DNA of 64,000 nt, from assembly GCA_036971475.1 (NCBI GenBank), contig JBAIZL010000006.1, positions 134,433,231 through 134,497,230 of the forward strand, in the 5' to 3' direction. This DNA comes from Prosapia bicincta (taxonomy: Eukaryota; Arthropoda; Insecta; Hemiptera; Cercopidae). Shown here piece after piece: positions 10,886-22,892 of the stretch; the first letter of the stretch is position 1, and each line of letters begins with the position of its first letter. A program made the position numbers and the translations under genes. The notes beneath the pieces are model-generated. The model was not told the origin of the DNA and ran no database searches. It saw nothing but the letters and a program-made list of their open reading frames with translations.

Positions 10886-10972
10886 TTGCTAACAGTCACA
10901 CCTGATCCAAAAGTTATAACATCTAGGAATTCTGAATATCAAAAGTCCAAATATTCGTCTCTAGAGCTATTG
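10886..10972 (+). pseudogene. Exon 2 of the decayed copy of the secreted-protein gene
   Basis: The exon is 87 nt, phase 0 at both ends, preceded by TTAAAG (the active copy has TTACAG) and followed by the donor GTAAAT. It encodes LLTVTPDPKVITSRNSEY plus 11 more residues. Of its 29 residues, 21 are identical to exon 2 at 44983-45069, and the splice positions coincide exactly. As in the active copy, a GT microsatellite follows within 60 bases of the donor. It is open as a frame, but its downstream exons are broken. Confidence 0.8.
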
Positions 10973-11011
10973 GTAAATATGTTTGGATTTACTTGCTATT
11001 GACTTTTTGTC

Positions 11012-11139
11012 AGTGTATGGGTGTGTGTGTGTGTGTGTGTTTGTGCGCTCATTTGCTTGTGTATGTGTGTGTGTGTGTGTGTGTGTGTATGCATTTGCTT
11101 ATTGGTGTGTGTGCTAGTTTTGTGTGTGTGTGTGTGTGT

Positions 11140-11204
<65 letters not shown>
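11012..11204. repeat. (GT)n microsatellite, interrupted
   Basis: Long imperfect GT array just downstream of pseudogene exon 2. A much larger GT array occupies the same position after exon 2 of the intact copy. Confidence 0.95.
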
Positions 11205-11207
<3 letters not shown>

Positions 11208-11386
11208 CAACGGTCCTTCACCTCGTCCCATATACAACCTCAACCTGCTACCTGTCGAAAGTTGCCTACCACCTAGTTACATGAGCAAGTATTTAAAATT
11301 CCATCTAATAAGTATACCCTGGGAACGTTGCCTATAAAGTGTATTTAAAGTCATGGTAAGGTCAGTGATCTGTCATATGGTCTAAT

Positions 11387-11611
11387 TTATGTCAGCTGAA
11401 AACACATAAAATTTATCACATCATAAATTTGCCTTACCATGCTTTGAAAACCTCTCTCCACCATGCTCCTGCTTTAGTGAGGTCAGTGCAAGATAAAGTC
11501 TTACCATATCCTCCTAAAAGAGGTCCTGTGTTTCATATGGTAAAACCTGCCAGTGAGTATCAACTCCTGGGCTTTAAAGCAAAACCAACTAGTCCTTATG
11601 CTAGCTCATAA
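11387..11611 (+). other. Unidentified open frame of about 70 codons with protein-like content
   Basis: The frame from about 11387 to the TAA at 11609-11611 reads HKIYHIINLPYHALKTSL, then HHAPALVRSVQDKVLPYPP, then KRGPVFHMVKPASEYQLLGF and so on, ending PTSPYASS. The mixed composition is unlike the surrounding AT-rich DNA, and the frame lacks an ATG. It sits in the intron between pseudogene exons 2 and 3. It could be an exon, a transposon fragment or a retro-inserted piece of a small gene. I do not recognise the family. Confidence 0.3.
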
Positions 11612-11619
11612 TTTATAAT

Positions 11620-12162
11620 TTAATTTAATTAATTTCTCTGGATGGGCTGCTCGATTATCCTTAGGATGCACAGTGATTCCTAGCTATTTATTATTAAATA
11701 AATATGACTGACTCTAATAGGCTGGATTTTAATAATTGTATTAATTTTATTAATTTACTATTTTAATTTACTTGTTGGGAAATAATTAAATTTATTATAT
11801 TTGTACACAGGATTAATTCAATAACATTTACTCTTTTGGCTTTTGTTGGAAACTGAATTCAATAATAAAGAACTTTGTAACTTGAATATATTCTTTCAAA
11901 TGGTACTATCTTAAAGTCCTTAGCTAACAAAACATAAATTAAATTTTCCTTAAATAAACTAAGATTACTTTGATATTTATTGCAGGGAGGTTGGCTAAGT
12001 TTATATAAATTATTATAAATTTCAAATTTAATTTATGATCTTATTTTGTGCCAGCAGTTAAATGACATTCAATAAATTTACATATTGTATTATTTAAACC
12101 AAATTTGTTACTAATTCTACCACCACAGAAATCAATGATTTCATTGATTTACAAGGTTATGA

Positions 12163-12198
<36 letters not shown>

Positions 12199-13300
12199 TG
12201 AAATATTTTAATTAAAACTAAATTTCAAATTTTATCACTCATTTAGAAAATACTAAATAATTTGTGATTGATTTTGTTTAATAATTTCTGGTTGAGAAAT
12301 TATTTATATTTTTCTACAAGTTAAATATTAATAAATATTTTTTCCCAGTCTATTTAACTACTGGTTGTAACAAACTTTACTGCATTTCCTTAGATATTAT
12401 GAATGAATTTATTTTATAAATATGCCTAATATTCATTCTATCTTTTTCCATATGCTTTACTATTTCTCTATTTGCAAACATTAGAACATTTTACATAACC
12501 ATTTTTATATCTAAATAATTTTGTAATTTTCAATTTTTTAATTTATTTTTCAAGGAAATAAAGCCATTATTTATAATTTTACATATTTAAAGCATTTATT
12601 TGAATCTTTGGAACGTATTTCAAGATCAAATTTTATTTAATTACTAAATTTGTATAGAAATCATGACTTGCCAAATCTCGTACTTTCCATGATACTTCCC
12701 AAGGAGATGACTTTATGCTTCCAGATTGGTAGTTCTTATCGTCTGGAATTCGGTTCATCCAGGAAGCAGGAACGGACAAATTCGGCGAAGCCAGTTTCTT
12801 GACAAATGAAAATTTTAATCGTGATTTTTCATATTTCGATGTCTAGTTTTCACTAGACATAAATTAAGACATACTATATTATTCCCGCACTCCGTGGCCT
12901 CGAGTTTATGCTCTAAAAATTCATTTTGGTATTTTTGCTAATTTAACAGAAACTGTGACCTTTCCCGGTCTGTGGCCTAATTACGAGAGAGCGCCTAAAC
13001 GCTCAGCGACGGTTATCGTCTCTATTCCCCCACCCTCGATTTGCTTGTCTGACTTGGATTTTGCCGTTTTTTCTTGTCTTAAAACTGTTTATTTAAAATC
13101 TTGCAGAACCCTGATTTTTACGTAGCACACAAAACACTCCCGAAGTCATGATTTTTGTACAATTACAGTTTATTTTAGAATTATACACTTAATGATCAAT
13201 ATTCATGGCTTGGAAAATTTAGTTAAATTATATTTTATAAATTGAGATTATTTCAATTTTTTATTGAATTGTGACGGAACATTTCAACCCGTTACAACGC
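11620..13300. other. Very AT-rich intron-like interval
   Basis: No coding sequence seen. A short TA run is at about 12166-12194. A less AT-rich stretch at about 12660-13100 (with GTGGCCTCGAG and CCCCCACCCTCGATT) may be a decayed insertion of unknown type. Confidence 0.45.
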
Positions 13301-13334
13301 GCGCGCGTGTGTGTAAGTGTGTGTGTGTGTGTTT
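13300..13334. repeat. CG/GT microsatellite upstream of pseudogene exon 3
   Basis: A short GCGCGC/GTGTGT run. The intron sequence following it (ATTCTACTTCTAATATATCAC, then CCCCCTTTGAA) is shared with 58939-58975, upstream of exon 3 of the intact copy. Confidence 0.9.
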
Positions 13335-13429
13335 ATTCTACTTCTAATATATCACAAAACCCCCTTTGAAGCAGTGTGTATCCTAATTAAACAATGATTT
13401 TGGTAATGCATAAATTTGTTTTGTTTCAG

Positions 13430-14290
13430 ATGAGCTGAACCATGTTGGAGAAAAAATTAAGGAGTATTATATTAAGTTCAATATACAATATAAAGATATT
13501 TGTATTGAGTTGCTTGGAAGGCACCTCTTCTCTTACTCACAAAAAAATAAAAAACTTTCATAGTATTTAAACTAAATCAAGTAACAATTTGAAACATTTG
13601 GTAGTTTTCCAGGCTTCACAGGTTATGAAACTGTCTGATGTAAACTTTGTAAACGCTAAGCGACTAGCTAAGCACTCTGCAACCAAAGTGACTGGTTTGT
13701 ATAAGAAAATTACCAATAATATCGAAAGGTTTATCGATGGGTCCCTAAAAGGTCTCCAGAGGTACTCTAATACTTTCTTATAGAAAATTAGAAGCTTCTT
13801 TGAAATTCTGATAAAAACTGTCAAGGATTTGAGCATGAAAATAAAGAATAAGGACTCGATCAAGTTGAGACTTAAGAGAATCGATGTACTACGCAACGCC
13901 ACTATCAAGATATTTACTGTCTTTCAAAATACAAATAAGAAGGACATACTACATTTAGTAACCAATTACAGAGCTGAAACTCAGATTATCGAACTGTACT
14001 TCGTAAGTCAGTTTCACGCAGTCTCAGAGTTTGTTAGCCGCGGAAAAAATTTTATAACTTCGTAAAGGAAATAAAAACTCAAGCCCCGAAGAGGTTTCAA
14101 AATTAAATTTTAAAGTTTCAGTCAGGGGTTACAAATGCTAAGAAGGCTGTAACTGATAAATGAAATAGAAACAAATAATAAAATTAAAAACATTTATAGA
14201 AAAGATATTTCTATCTAGCCTGAGGAGGAAAATAAATAATTCAGTAATAAGGCTGAAGAGTTTATAAAGGTTGTCAATAAGGTTGTCTCT
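13430..14290 (+). pseudogene. Exon 3 of the decayed copy of the secreted-protein gene
   Basis: Bounded by the acceptor TTTTGTTTCAG (ending 13429) and the donor GTGAGTATC (from 14291), this block is 861 nt, the same length as exon 3 of the intact copy, and aligns with it throughout. Disabling changes are a TGA at 13436-13438 (AGA in the other copy), TAA at 13568-13570 (TTA), TAG at 13781-13783 (GAG) and a net one-base loss near 14046-14055 that puts the reading into stops. Between 13487 and 13537 the four differences from 59092-59142 are all synonymous, so much of the divergence accumulated while the protein was under selection. Confidence 0.85.
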
Positions 14291-14718
14291 GTGAGTATCA
14301 TCTTGTTTTTTATTTTCAAAGAATTTCATTGTTTTTTAAACATTGATTTTTGTTATTTTTCAGAACTCGAAGGGTGTACTTTTGTGTTCTTACTAGTGTT
14401 CAAGTACTAGAAAAACTCACCATTTTAAATTTTGTAAAAATTTTCAATAAAAACATTTAAGCACAAATTACATAAAGGTTAGAGTATCATAATGTGTTTT
14501 GTTTATTAATACGATTTAAACATTCCCAATATAGTTTTACATATTTTCCGTAATTCAAACAATATACTTACCTCTCTTTAAAGCCAAAGCGGCATAAAAT
14601 GATGGCGTATAAGGTTATACGTTCTTCAAAGTGAACTTTAAACAAATTCTAATTAATATATTAATTTCATCTTATACAATTGTTCAAAATAATAAATTGC
14701 TATTATATAAGTTTACAG

Positions 14719-14939
<221 letters not shown>

Positions 14940-15199
14940 ACAAATTCCATAAAATGCAACACAATTGAAACTAAATCTGTTTATTTAAGACATATCTTGG
15001 ATTATTGTAAAAATTTAAAAATACTAATTTTTATTTACTTATTAGACTTTGCTATTACTTGCGACCAGACTTTTTGTTAACTAAATTTTGATAAATTGTT
15101 AACTTACACTTGGAGGAAACATTTTCGTCTTAGGACTTCTTCAGCCTCGTATGTTTTCTGCTAGGATTGCTGCAATTGTGCATCTTTGGTACCAATTTT

Positions 15200-15985
15200 T
15201 GAAAGTTAAACTATCATGTCATATGGATAGAACTATTGGACAATACATAAAACTAGACACACACACAAATATAAAGAACACAATAGATCTAGTAAACAAA
15301 ACAAAGAACATTGAAATCCCTCATAACTCAACCTTGGCATCGTTTGAAATCACAAACCTATATACGAATATCCCAGTCACAGAAACACTAAACATATTAC
15401 GAGATAATCTAAGACTTAACAACACTCCAGAAAATATCACAAAATAAATCATACACATTGTCAACACCATTACACAACAGAACTACTTCACTCACAACAG
15501 CAAATATTACACACAGAAACAAGGCCTACCAATGGGTTCACCGATTTCGAGCATTCTCACAGAAATATTCCAACAACACATAGAACAGAATAAAATCGTA
15601 AATAATAAACACGCAGATAAGATAATACATTGGCACAAATATTAGACGAGGTTATAATACTATACCGAGGAAACGTAAGACAATGCCAACAACTCAAAAC
15701 ACATATAAACAAAATACATAAAAATTCCAGTTCACTGCAGAATTTGAAAAAAACAAGCATTAAATTTCTTAGACATCACCATTACAAAAAATCAAAACAA
15801 ACATGAATTCAACATATACCGCAAGCCAACCATGACAGACACACTGACACACAACACATCAAACCACCCAATGCAACATAAACAGACAGCATTCAAACAT
15901 TTACTACACAGACTAAATAAAATACCTATGTCCACAACTAACTACACAGAGGAACTAAACACAATCAAATATTTAGCTCACTAAA
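15200..15985 (+). pseudogene. Penelope-like reverse transcriptase, disrupted
   Basis: The frame reads PHNSTLASFEITNLYTNIPV (RT first box; the usual aspartate is a glutamate here), then an in-frame TAA at 15445-15447, then QKQGLPMGSPISSILTEIF, the diagnostic Penelope-type box. The active-site region near 15640 has lost a base: restoring the reading gives Y-x-D-E-V rather than YVDD, so a catalytic aspartate is also changed. LNFLDITI and FNIYRKPTMTD follow, the usual thumb-side motifs. N-terminal sequence is missing. Confidence 0.82.
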
Positions 15986-16139
15986 ATGGATATGACAATT
16001 ATTTAATAGACAAACGACACAGAAAAATACTCAAAAGAACAGTAACAACTACACAAACAACAAAAACACAAACACAAACAAATTCATCCCCCTTACATTC
16101 ATAAACAAACTCACAAATAAAATAGCACACCAATTCAAA

Positions 16140-16514
16140 AAAACAGGTTACAATGTAGTTTACAGAACAGCAAATAAAAGCCAAACGGCTATGGGACACA
16201 GCATTAATAACAATACCAACACATACAATAACCCAAGAGTATACAAACTAAAATGCAACAACTGCAATAAGTTCTATATTGGACAAACAGGTAGATCTTT
16301 CACCGAAAGATATAAAGAACACAAAAGCGCACTGCACACTACTACTGAATCCACCTTCGCAAATCACCTCATGGACACTAAACACTCATGCAATAGAATG
16401 GAAAATAACATGAGCACCCTCCGCACATGCAACAAAGGCCATAAATTAAACACACTAGAACAATATGAAATATACAGACATAGCAACACAAAAAATGACA
16501 TCCTATATGATTAA
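16140..16514 (+). pseudogene. Penelope-like GIY-YIG endonuclease domain
   Basis: An open frame to the TAA at 16512-16514 contains VYKLKCNNCNKFYIGQTGRS, then FTERYKEHKSA, FANHLMDTKHSC and NTLEQYEIYRH. The Cys-x-x-Cys before F-YIGQTGR is the zinc-linked GIY-YIG form used by Penelope-like elements for target cleavage. The arginine and glutamate positions of the nuclease fold (GRSFTERYKEH, LEQYEIY) are present. The domain is intact as a frame although the RT upstream is not. Confidence 0.85.
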
Positions 16515-16789
16515 ACACGACACAGATTACACATACCCCTCGATCACATCACTTTTAACTTTCAAAAATTGGTACCAAAGAAGCACAACTGCAGCAATCC
16601 TAGCAGCAAAAATACGAGGCTGAAGAAGTTGTAAGACAAAAACGTTTCCTCCCAAGTGTAAGTTAACAATTTAGCAACTTTTAGTGAACAAAAAGTTTGG
16701 TCGCAAATAATATCAAATTGTAATAAATAGTTAACAACCAGCTCGTCATGAAGAGCAACAAGTTTTCAATTTTTGTTTTATTCAATAGT

Positions 16790-17030
16790 CCTATATGTGT
16801 ACGTTACTAAATACGTTGAGAGATCATCGTCACTTTTTACGCATAACGTAGAGAAGTGTAGCATATTCTGAAATAGAGACTGGAGGTCAGGATCTATAAT
16901 GGTGCGTATGATGTCTTCTGGCATATACTTTATTTTTTAAATATCCCCATAAGTTATAATCAAAAGGCGACAATTTCGGTGATCACGGCGGCCGTAAGCC
17001 TGAAGAGGTAGTCCTCTCATCAGTAAAAAC
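16790..17030 (-). pseudogene. Tc1/mariner-like transposase C-terminal fragment
   Basis: On the minus strand the reading SPKLSPFDYNLWGYLKNKVY matches the last catalytic block of insect mobile elements of the 'PPRSPDLTP-D-FLWGYLK' type, from the group often called DD37E or transposon-like in insect genomes. The key aspartate of SPDL is replaced by lysine, and stops follow within 20 codons. No termini found. Confidence 0.6.
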
Positions 17031-17054
17031 ACTAAGCCAGATCTACACTCTAAA

Positions 17055-17258
17055 ATGAGACATTTTGTATTCAGTTCTTGTTGCATAGCAACACTCTTAT
17101 GTTCCAAATATAAATTCAGTGTGAGTAACATGGAAACAAAAGTACTTCAGGAGATGGATCAACATGCAAAACTAACAAAAAAGTTTCATATAAAGATGGG
17201 TCTGAAAATGCATTCGCACCAAGTTGAGTTGGGAAAATTTTTGTCTGGTTACAAATAA
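17055..17258 (+). other. Small open frame, unrecognised
   Basis: A 67-codon frame, MRHFVFSSCCIATLLC to HQVELGKFLSGYK, ends in TAA and is followed by AATAAATACAATAAA, which could serve as a poly(A) signal. Composition is protein-like in its second half. No family recognised and chance cannot be excluded. Confidence 0.2.
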
Positions 17259-17299
17259 ATACAATAAATATTTTCCTTTGTTTATTGGATTTTGAATAA

Positions 17300-17880
17300 A
17301 TGTGTCATAGGGATTGCGGTACTCATTAAAGTTATTCCGAGGTAATGGAAATAGGTAGAAACTATGTTATTGCTTGGGCAGAGCACTTGCCTGTAATAAA
17401 TCTATTGGAATCAGTGGATCTACTCACCATGCTGTAGTTTCATTTGTGCCTGAAGTATAAAGCGCATTAGTTAATAAACAAATTAAAATGTTAATATTTA
17501 AATGCATCAATAATCAAAAGCTTCAGGAATATCTGTTAATTTTACAAAGTTGTTGAGTTGGCGTCCTAAAGTAAAACAAAGTAGGTACACTGAAGTATCT
17601 AAACATGTTGATGTCCCCTCCTGTTGTAGATGTCTTTAAAGTATCGAAATTCTGGATGCACCGCTGGTTTGGATTACAAATTGTTACAATAATTATTTTC
17701 TCTAATATTTAAAGAAATTTAAAAAAAATGTTTATTAGGGATTGATGTACTCATTACAGTTACTCCGTGGTAATGGAAATAGGTAGAAACTATGTTATTG
17801 CATGGGAAATAGATCTATTGGAATTGCAATGATTGGATTATCTACTATGCTGTAGCTTCATATATTCCTTTAATAATATA
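17300..17880 (+). repeat. Pair of direct repeats of about 150 bp, 440 bp apart
   Basis: The block with GGTAATGGAAATAGGTAGAA, then ACTATGTTATTGC, occurs at about 17310-17455 and again at 17745-17875. Both end near CTATGCTGTAG/CATGCTGTAG. No coding sequence. Confidence 0.7.
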
Positions 17881-20800
17881 CATACTTACATTTAGTTGAT
17901 CATGTTGGTTATTCTGCTTGATGTTTTGAAAATAATTTTAACATTAAAACAAACTATAGTTGGGCTGTTTCCTTCAACATTTTTTTTATATAGTAGAATA
18001 TTTACATAAGTAGAGCACTGTTAGAAGTTGTGAAATCAATGAGTTGTTATAATCCTTGAAAATCATTACCAAGAACTCGATAGAATTTTGAAGATTATGA
18101 TGAACTATGAAGATTGGCTGTAACACTCTTAGTCTTTTATGGTTTACTATAAGGAATTTATTACTGCATAATTTTAAAATCACAATTATAAAGTTATGTA
18201 GTCAACAATGAAAGTATTTCATTTACCTTCTGAGATACAGTCACAACATAAATTTTGGGTTTTAAACCCAAGAAATTATGATTTTATAAAGAAAAAGGAC
18301 TTAATAAAAACCTCGTGAAGTCTGGAATTCGTTGGTCGTGAACAAAAATCTCATTGGCAATAAACAACTAAATATATATCTGTTTGAAATAAGTTACATA
18401 TTTAATAGAATTCCTTTTTTTATAGGAATAAAAATTAGTACTATTATTGTATTAATTGTTACCAAAGAATAAATATGTTGATGTTTTATAATCTGTTAGT
18501 AGTATTATTAGTATATAATACATTTGTAAAACAAAAATTACTTTAATCTTTGTTTGATATTTTACCTGCTTCATATTTGTGACTTTTTAAATAATAATAG
18601 AAATAGCTGATGTAAAAAAAATAATTAATATTCTTCAAAGTACTACAAAATTTAATACATTTAAACCTACACTTCCTCTTTTCCTCACATAAATTTCCCA
18701 GTTCCCCTAAACAGGAAATGGTTTCTCGATTTTAGTACATGCAATACAGAGTGAACTGCTTAAAGGCAGGTGCCAGGAGGGCAATTGTCCAGATTGTCTT
18801 CTCTCTCTCCCATTACTAACAACAGCCTCTTGGCACTAGCAATGTCAGAAGTTATCATTACTTTTTATCATTACTAGTTACATATTAACGAAAACAAGTA
18901 GTGTAGAAAGTTTGGCCTTTCTCAAGTGACTGAATGTGACAAAGTTGTTACAGTGGAGAGGGCACCGTTTAGTAATTAGTAAACACTTCAAGTTTAAATT
19001 ATCTTTAAAAAATGTACAAAAACATTATTTTAGAAATAAAATTAATTTATTATTATATTTTCTATTTATAATGTAGAATTTTAATTCAGAATTTCCATCA
19101 GTTAGTTGAATGCCATTTTAGAATATAATTCATAATTTGACATGATGACTTGAAATACAAAGAAAACCACAGTTTTTAATAGGCTACTCAGATCCCATCA
19201 ATACTTTATTAGTATTAGCAATGCAGACAATTGAAGATTGGTGAAAGGAAACCAAGTAGAGGTGGTGCAAAAAAGAAATCGACCTAAGAATAGTTGAAGG
19301 TTTGTACATTCAGTTAAGTTTGTCTAGCAATTCTGAAAGGTTTCATACTATTACATACAAGTGTAGAGAATCTTTGAAATATATATTGCATATATTAATA
19401 TTCATAACAGGTATTTATTAATCAAGTTATTACTCGATGGTTCCTTGGGAAGGACTTCAATCATTTCATAATAAGTCCAGCTAATTTAACACCTCTCCTC
19501 TTATAGCCTATGCATGAGGACCTCCAATACACTTAGAATTAAATTTACATACATGTGAGTTAAACCCAATAAAAACACATATACTCCTGTCCACTATAAT
19601 ATTACTGTTTTATTAAAATAAATCTCAAGTATTGAATTCATGGCAACGCAATAATGTTTTATTGGGATGTGAAATCATAACACAGTTGTTAGAATGTTGG
19701 ACTTCATGTGTCATACTACTCATGTGGATTGTCATGCGGTCAATGCGATACTTGTTGCAATTCAATAGGTCCTCCTGGCCAATTACTGAACCTTAATTCC
19801 GACATACTATACACAGATCAGAGCCAAACCTACAGAGACAATAAAAATGGGCAGCTAGGCAGTTATGTTAGTATTTAGGTAGAAGTTTGCAACTCTTGTC
19901 CTCATATTCACATGGAAGTTTGTGTGTATTGTTCACATTCTCATGTACTATTATAGACCTATTACTTCATTTTCATTAGGTGTTTATTACTAATACGCTT
20001 TTACCTGTCCATATTAGGATTGCCACTAGAGCAAGTTTAGGTATCTGTGTATGATGTTAGTTAATTTTATTTCCCTACATGTTTATTTGTTTAAATTTAT
20101 TTACAAACCAAGTGTGTAGCCTCTCACAATCATAATAACTGTCATTAGTCCAATGAGAAATATCCCTTAGGAGTGATATATTGTGCTAAAGTGTGGCAGT
20201 TGTGGTACATCGTTAACATCATTTCATGGTTTTTATTTTATACTTCAGTCTCTAAAGTTGTGAGAAAGTATTTTCAGAGAGTAGGTATACTGTTAAATAT
20301 GATTTATTTTAGGAGTTTAAAAAGATTTTGTTAGTTGTAAATCTGGGAACTGAGATATGAAATAGCAGGAGTCTTGCCCCTGACTCACAGGGTTGAACAG
20401 CTGTGGGAAACGTGTGTGACTAAAAATAACAGTAAGTGGTGATTTTTTTGCCAATTGATACTAAAAGTAGTAGTTTGATAAACCACAAGATGTACAACAC
20501 GAAATCTGCAAATACAATCATTATTTTCTACATATACATATCTAACTCTTGTTATGTGTTCAGAAGGTATGTCCTTTGCAACAGCTTCTCTCAGTGGCTG
20601 TCCAATGTTGAATCAAACAAACTCAATAGTTAACATTTTATCACTTGTCTCTTTTACGTATTCATTACATTGTTCATACCAACCACTACACTATTGCTTC
20701 CATATTATCTCTAAGATGTGATCATTTTTTTAAAATATTGTCTATTCATTATACTTTGTTATATTCTGTAAACAATACCCGCCTATTAGTTCCTCGATTT

Positions 20801-21063
20801 GACTTTATTTCTTATTATTTTTTGAATAAAACTGATATTTACCATAACCTTTGATACATTACATATACATTATCATTTTGCTATACTTTTAAAATCAATC
20901 GTTCCCTTCTATATAATAAAATAAACATATTTTAAATTGCATCCATATATTTTTGGATTTACTTTATGTATGAAGATTAATATCTTTTTATGTACTTTTT
21001 ATTAATGTACTTTTTACAAAATGCCAACTTGAAATAGTGATAAGTATAACCTTCTTCGCTGCT
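17880..21063. other. AT-rich interval without recognisable genes
   Basis: Only short chance frames. No RNA gene, transposon end or repeat that I can support. Confidence 0.5.
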
Positions 21064-21067
21064 TTAA

Positions 21068-22186
21068 CTTTCAACTATCGTCCTGCAATCCTTGTCACGT
21101 TACTACCCTGTGAGCGTCACCGGCACGAAGGGTCTAAGTGTGATTTATTGTATGGTTTAACAATTTATCTTGCATTTACTGTATGAAAATGGTTTTTTAA
21201 TATATCCTGTTTGCAAGTGACTATATTACACATAATTTTATAAGATCGGTTATTTTTTATTTACTAATTGAAAACTGTAGTCCTACCTTCCACAGATCAT
21301 AGTGCAGCTTAGCTAAAAAGGATTATATTCTCACGATGATAAAAACAATAATTATATTTTGTTCACTGATTGTACACACTCAACTTTATATAAAAAACAG
21401 TATTTGACACATTAAAAGTTCTGTATATGGAAACTGACATTGGAAATAATAACTCAATTTTGACAGCAGTCTCTTTACACAGCAGCTCAGAACATTCTAG
21501 ACACATTTGATGTAGACAGCTTACAAAGTGTAACTAGTCTTTCTATTTTTTGTTGCTGTAAGAATTCTACATTGTTTATCTACACAATCTATCTACACAA
21601 ATAGACAAATTTGTAAATTTCTGAATGTTGCAATTCTTCGAAATCATCTTAATCGTCTGATACGCTTTGTTGAGATTCGGAATCATGATCTATTTGCTCA
21701 ATTACATCTTCACTTTTTTGCACAGTTCCCCTATTCACTTTAATGCCTTCTAAAAGTTGTTTATTAGATACAGCACCTGAATCATTTTCTTCTTCAAGTA
21801 ACCTGACAATGATGGTATGTTCAAAATCACTCTTATATTTCTACTACTTGAGACTCATTAGTTGAAATTAGTTTCCTTTTTAATCCAGAAGGTCCAGGTC
21901 TATCCATTTCTTCAATTTATGTAATTGAATACTATAATGACATAAATAGGGGAAAACAAAAAAATACTATAAAAGTTTTAAATGTTACACAAATACTGAC
22001 GTCATGCCTGTGAGGCACAACCAAAAATTCATGTTATTATAAAACTAATACAATGCACAAAATCGTGCAAACAACACTAACGCCATGAAAAGAATTACTA
22101 AATAGGAAGCTACTGAACTCCACGGGAGAAGCTAAACAAACCCTTAGGTACCAGTGCCTGTCAGGCACGACGACGGTAGTTAAAAG
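21068..22186 (-). mobile_element. piggyBac deletion derivative A, TTAA-flanked
   Basis: TTAA at 21064-21067 and TTAA at 22187-22190 flank termini that are inverted copies (CTTTCAACTATCGTCCTG against CTTTTAACTACCGTCGTC, 14 of 18). Inside, on the minus strand, is the N-terminal part of a piggyBac transposase. The catalytic and C-terminal parts are absent, so the copy is non-autonomous. Confidence 0.72.
21649..21907 (-). pseudogene. piggyBac transposase N-terminal region
   Basis: The minus-strand frame begins MDRPGPSGLKRKL, then STNESQVVEI, a typical piggyBac start, and hits a stop after 24 codons. A shifted frame continues SDFEHTIIVRLLEEENDSGA to a serine/aspartate-rich stretch ending SESQQSVSDD and TAA. 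Acidic, disordered N-termini of this kind precede the DNA-binding domain in piggyBac transposases. The 24-codon break and the missing core make it a pseudogene. Confidence 0.65.
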
Positions 22187-22190
22187 TTAA

Positions 22191-22888
22191 AACAGACATC
22201 CATTAACTCATTTAAGAAATAAATCCATTTCTACTTGGAAGCACTTACTCAGGTTTGGCCTATGCATACCAGCACCTGTCCTCTTTGCAGTAGTGAGATG
22301 ACAACCAACCACCTACTGACTGCTGCTTTAAACATCATTTTAGTGTAAACAATTGGTCTGGTATTATTGATAGGTTAGGTATGTGATTGGGTCATTTGTT
22401 TTCTATCCACACTTTATGGGGACCAATTATTGTCATCAAAATAACTTTGATCATAAGAGGACATGCCTCTTTTCCAGTTATTTATATACTTTTTTTAAAA
22501 CAAATATATCTTAGTATTTTCATTTTGTTAGGAAAATAAAGTGTTTTGAATGATAATTTTGGTTTACATTTCATGCAACAGTATAGTATCTTTCACAATT
22601 TACCTTAAATTAGATTAAACCCGAGTAAGAGGAAGTGTATGAAGTGATGCAATACTTGTATCTACGTTATATAATTAATATTGTGTGTTAAATATTTTTC
22701 TTCTGTAGTAGGAGTGACAGCCAATAGCCTTGCTGGATGCTATAGTAATTAAATTTACTATAATTTCTTTCCTTTATTTAAAATTTTTTGAATGTGTTTT
22801 AGAGAAATTAGTTTCAGATTATTTGGTTTACAACCTTGTAAGAAACAAAAGTTATAGATTTATGTTAATTTACTATTTATTCTGTTAG
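22191..22888. other. AT-rich interval between two piggyBac derivatives, nothing recognised
   Basis: No coding sequence, RNA or repeat supported. Confidence 0.5.
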
Positions 22889-22892
22889 TTAA

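Larger units (their letters stand above)
15047..16720 (+). mobile_element. Penelope-like retroelement with inverted terminal repeats
   Basis: Left (about 15047-15215) and right (about 16550-16720) termini are inverted copies, including TTGTTAACTTACACTTGG, AGCCTCGTAT and TTGGTACCAATTTTTGAAAG with their complements. Between them lie a Penelope reverse transcriptase and a GIY-YIG endonuclease in the expected order. Hammerhead-like cores lie in both termini pointing outward: on - CTGAAGA at 15138-15144 with GAAA at 15123-15126, and on + CTGAAGA at 16620-16626 with a decayed GAAA. The body is short compared with full-length family members and contains stops and a deletion. Confidence 0.85.

Noticed and set aside
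11021..11337. Cys-Val and Thr-His frames
   Set aside because: Microsatellite translation, as for the larger array.
11960..12160. Possible nuclear copy of mitochondrial small-subunit rRNA (GTGCCAGCAG)
   Set aside because: Only this 10-base motif matches; the flanking conserved rRNA blocks are not found and the region is just very AT-rich.
20436..20854. Consecutive short + strand frames
   Set aside because: No motif, no link between them, composition as expected by chance.
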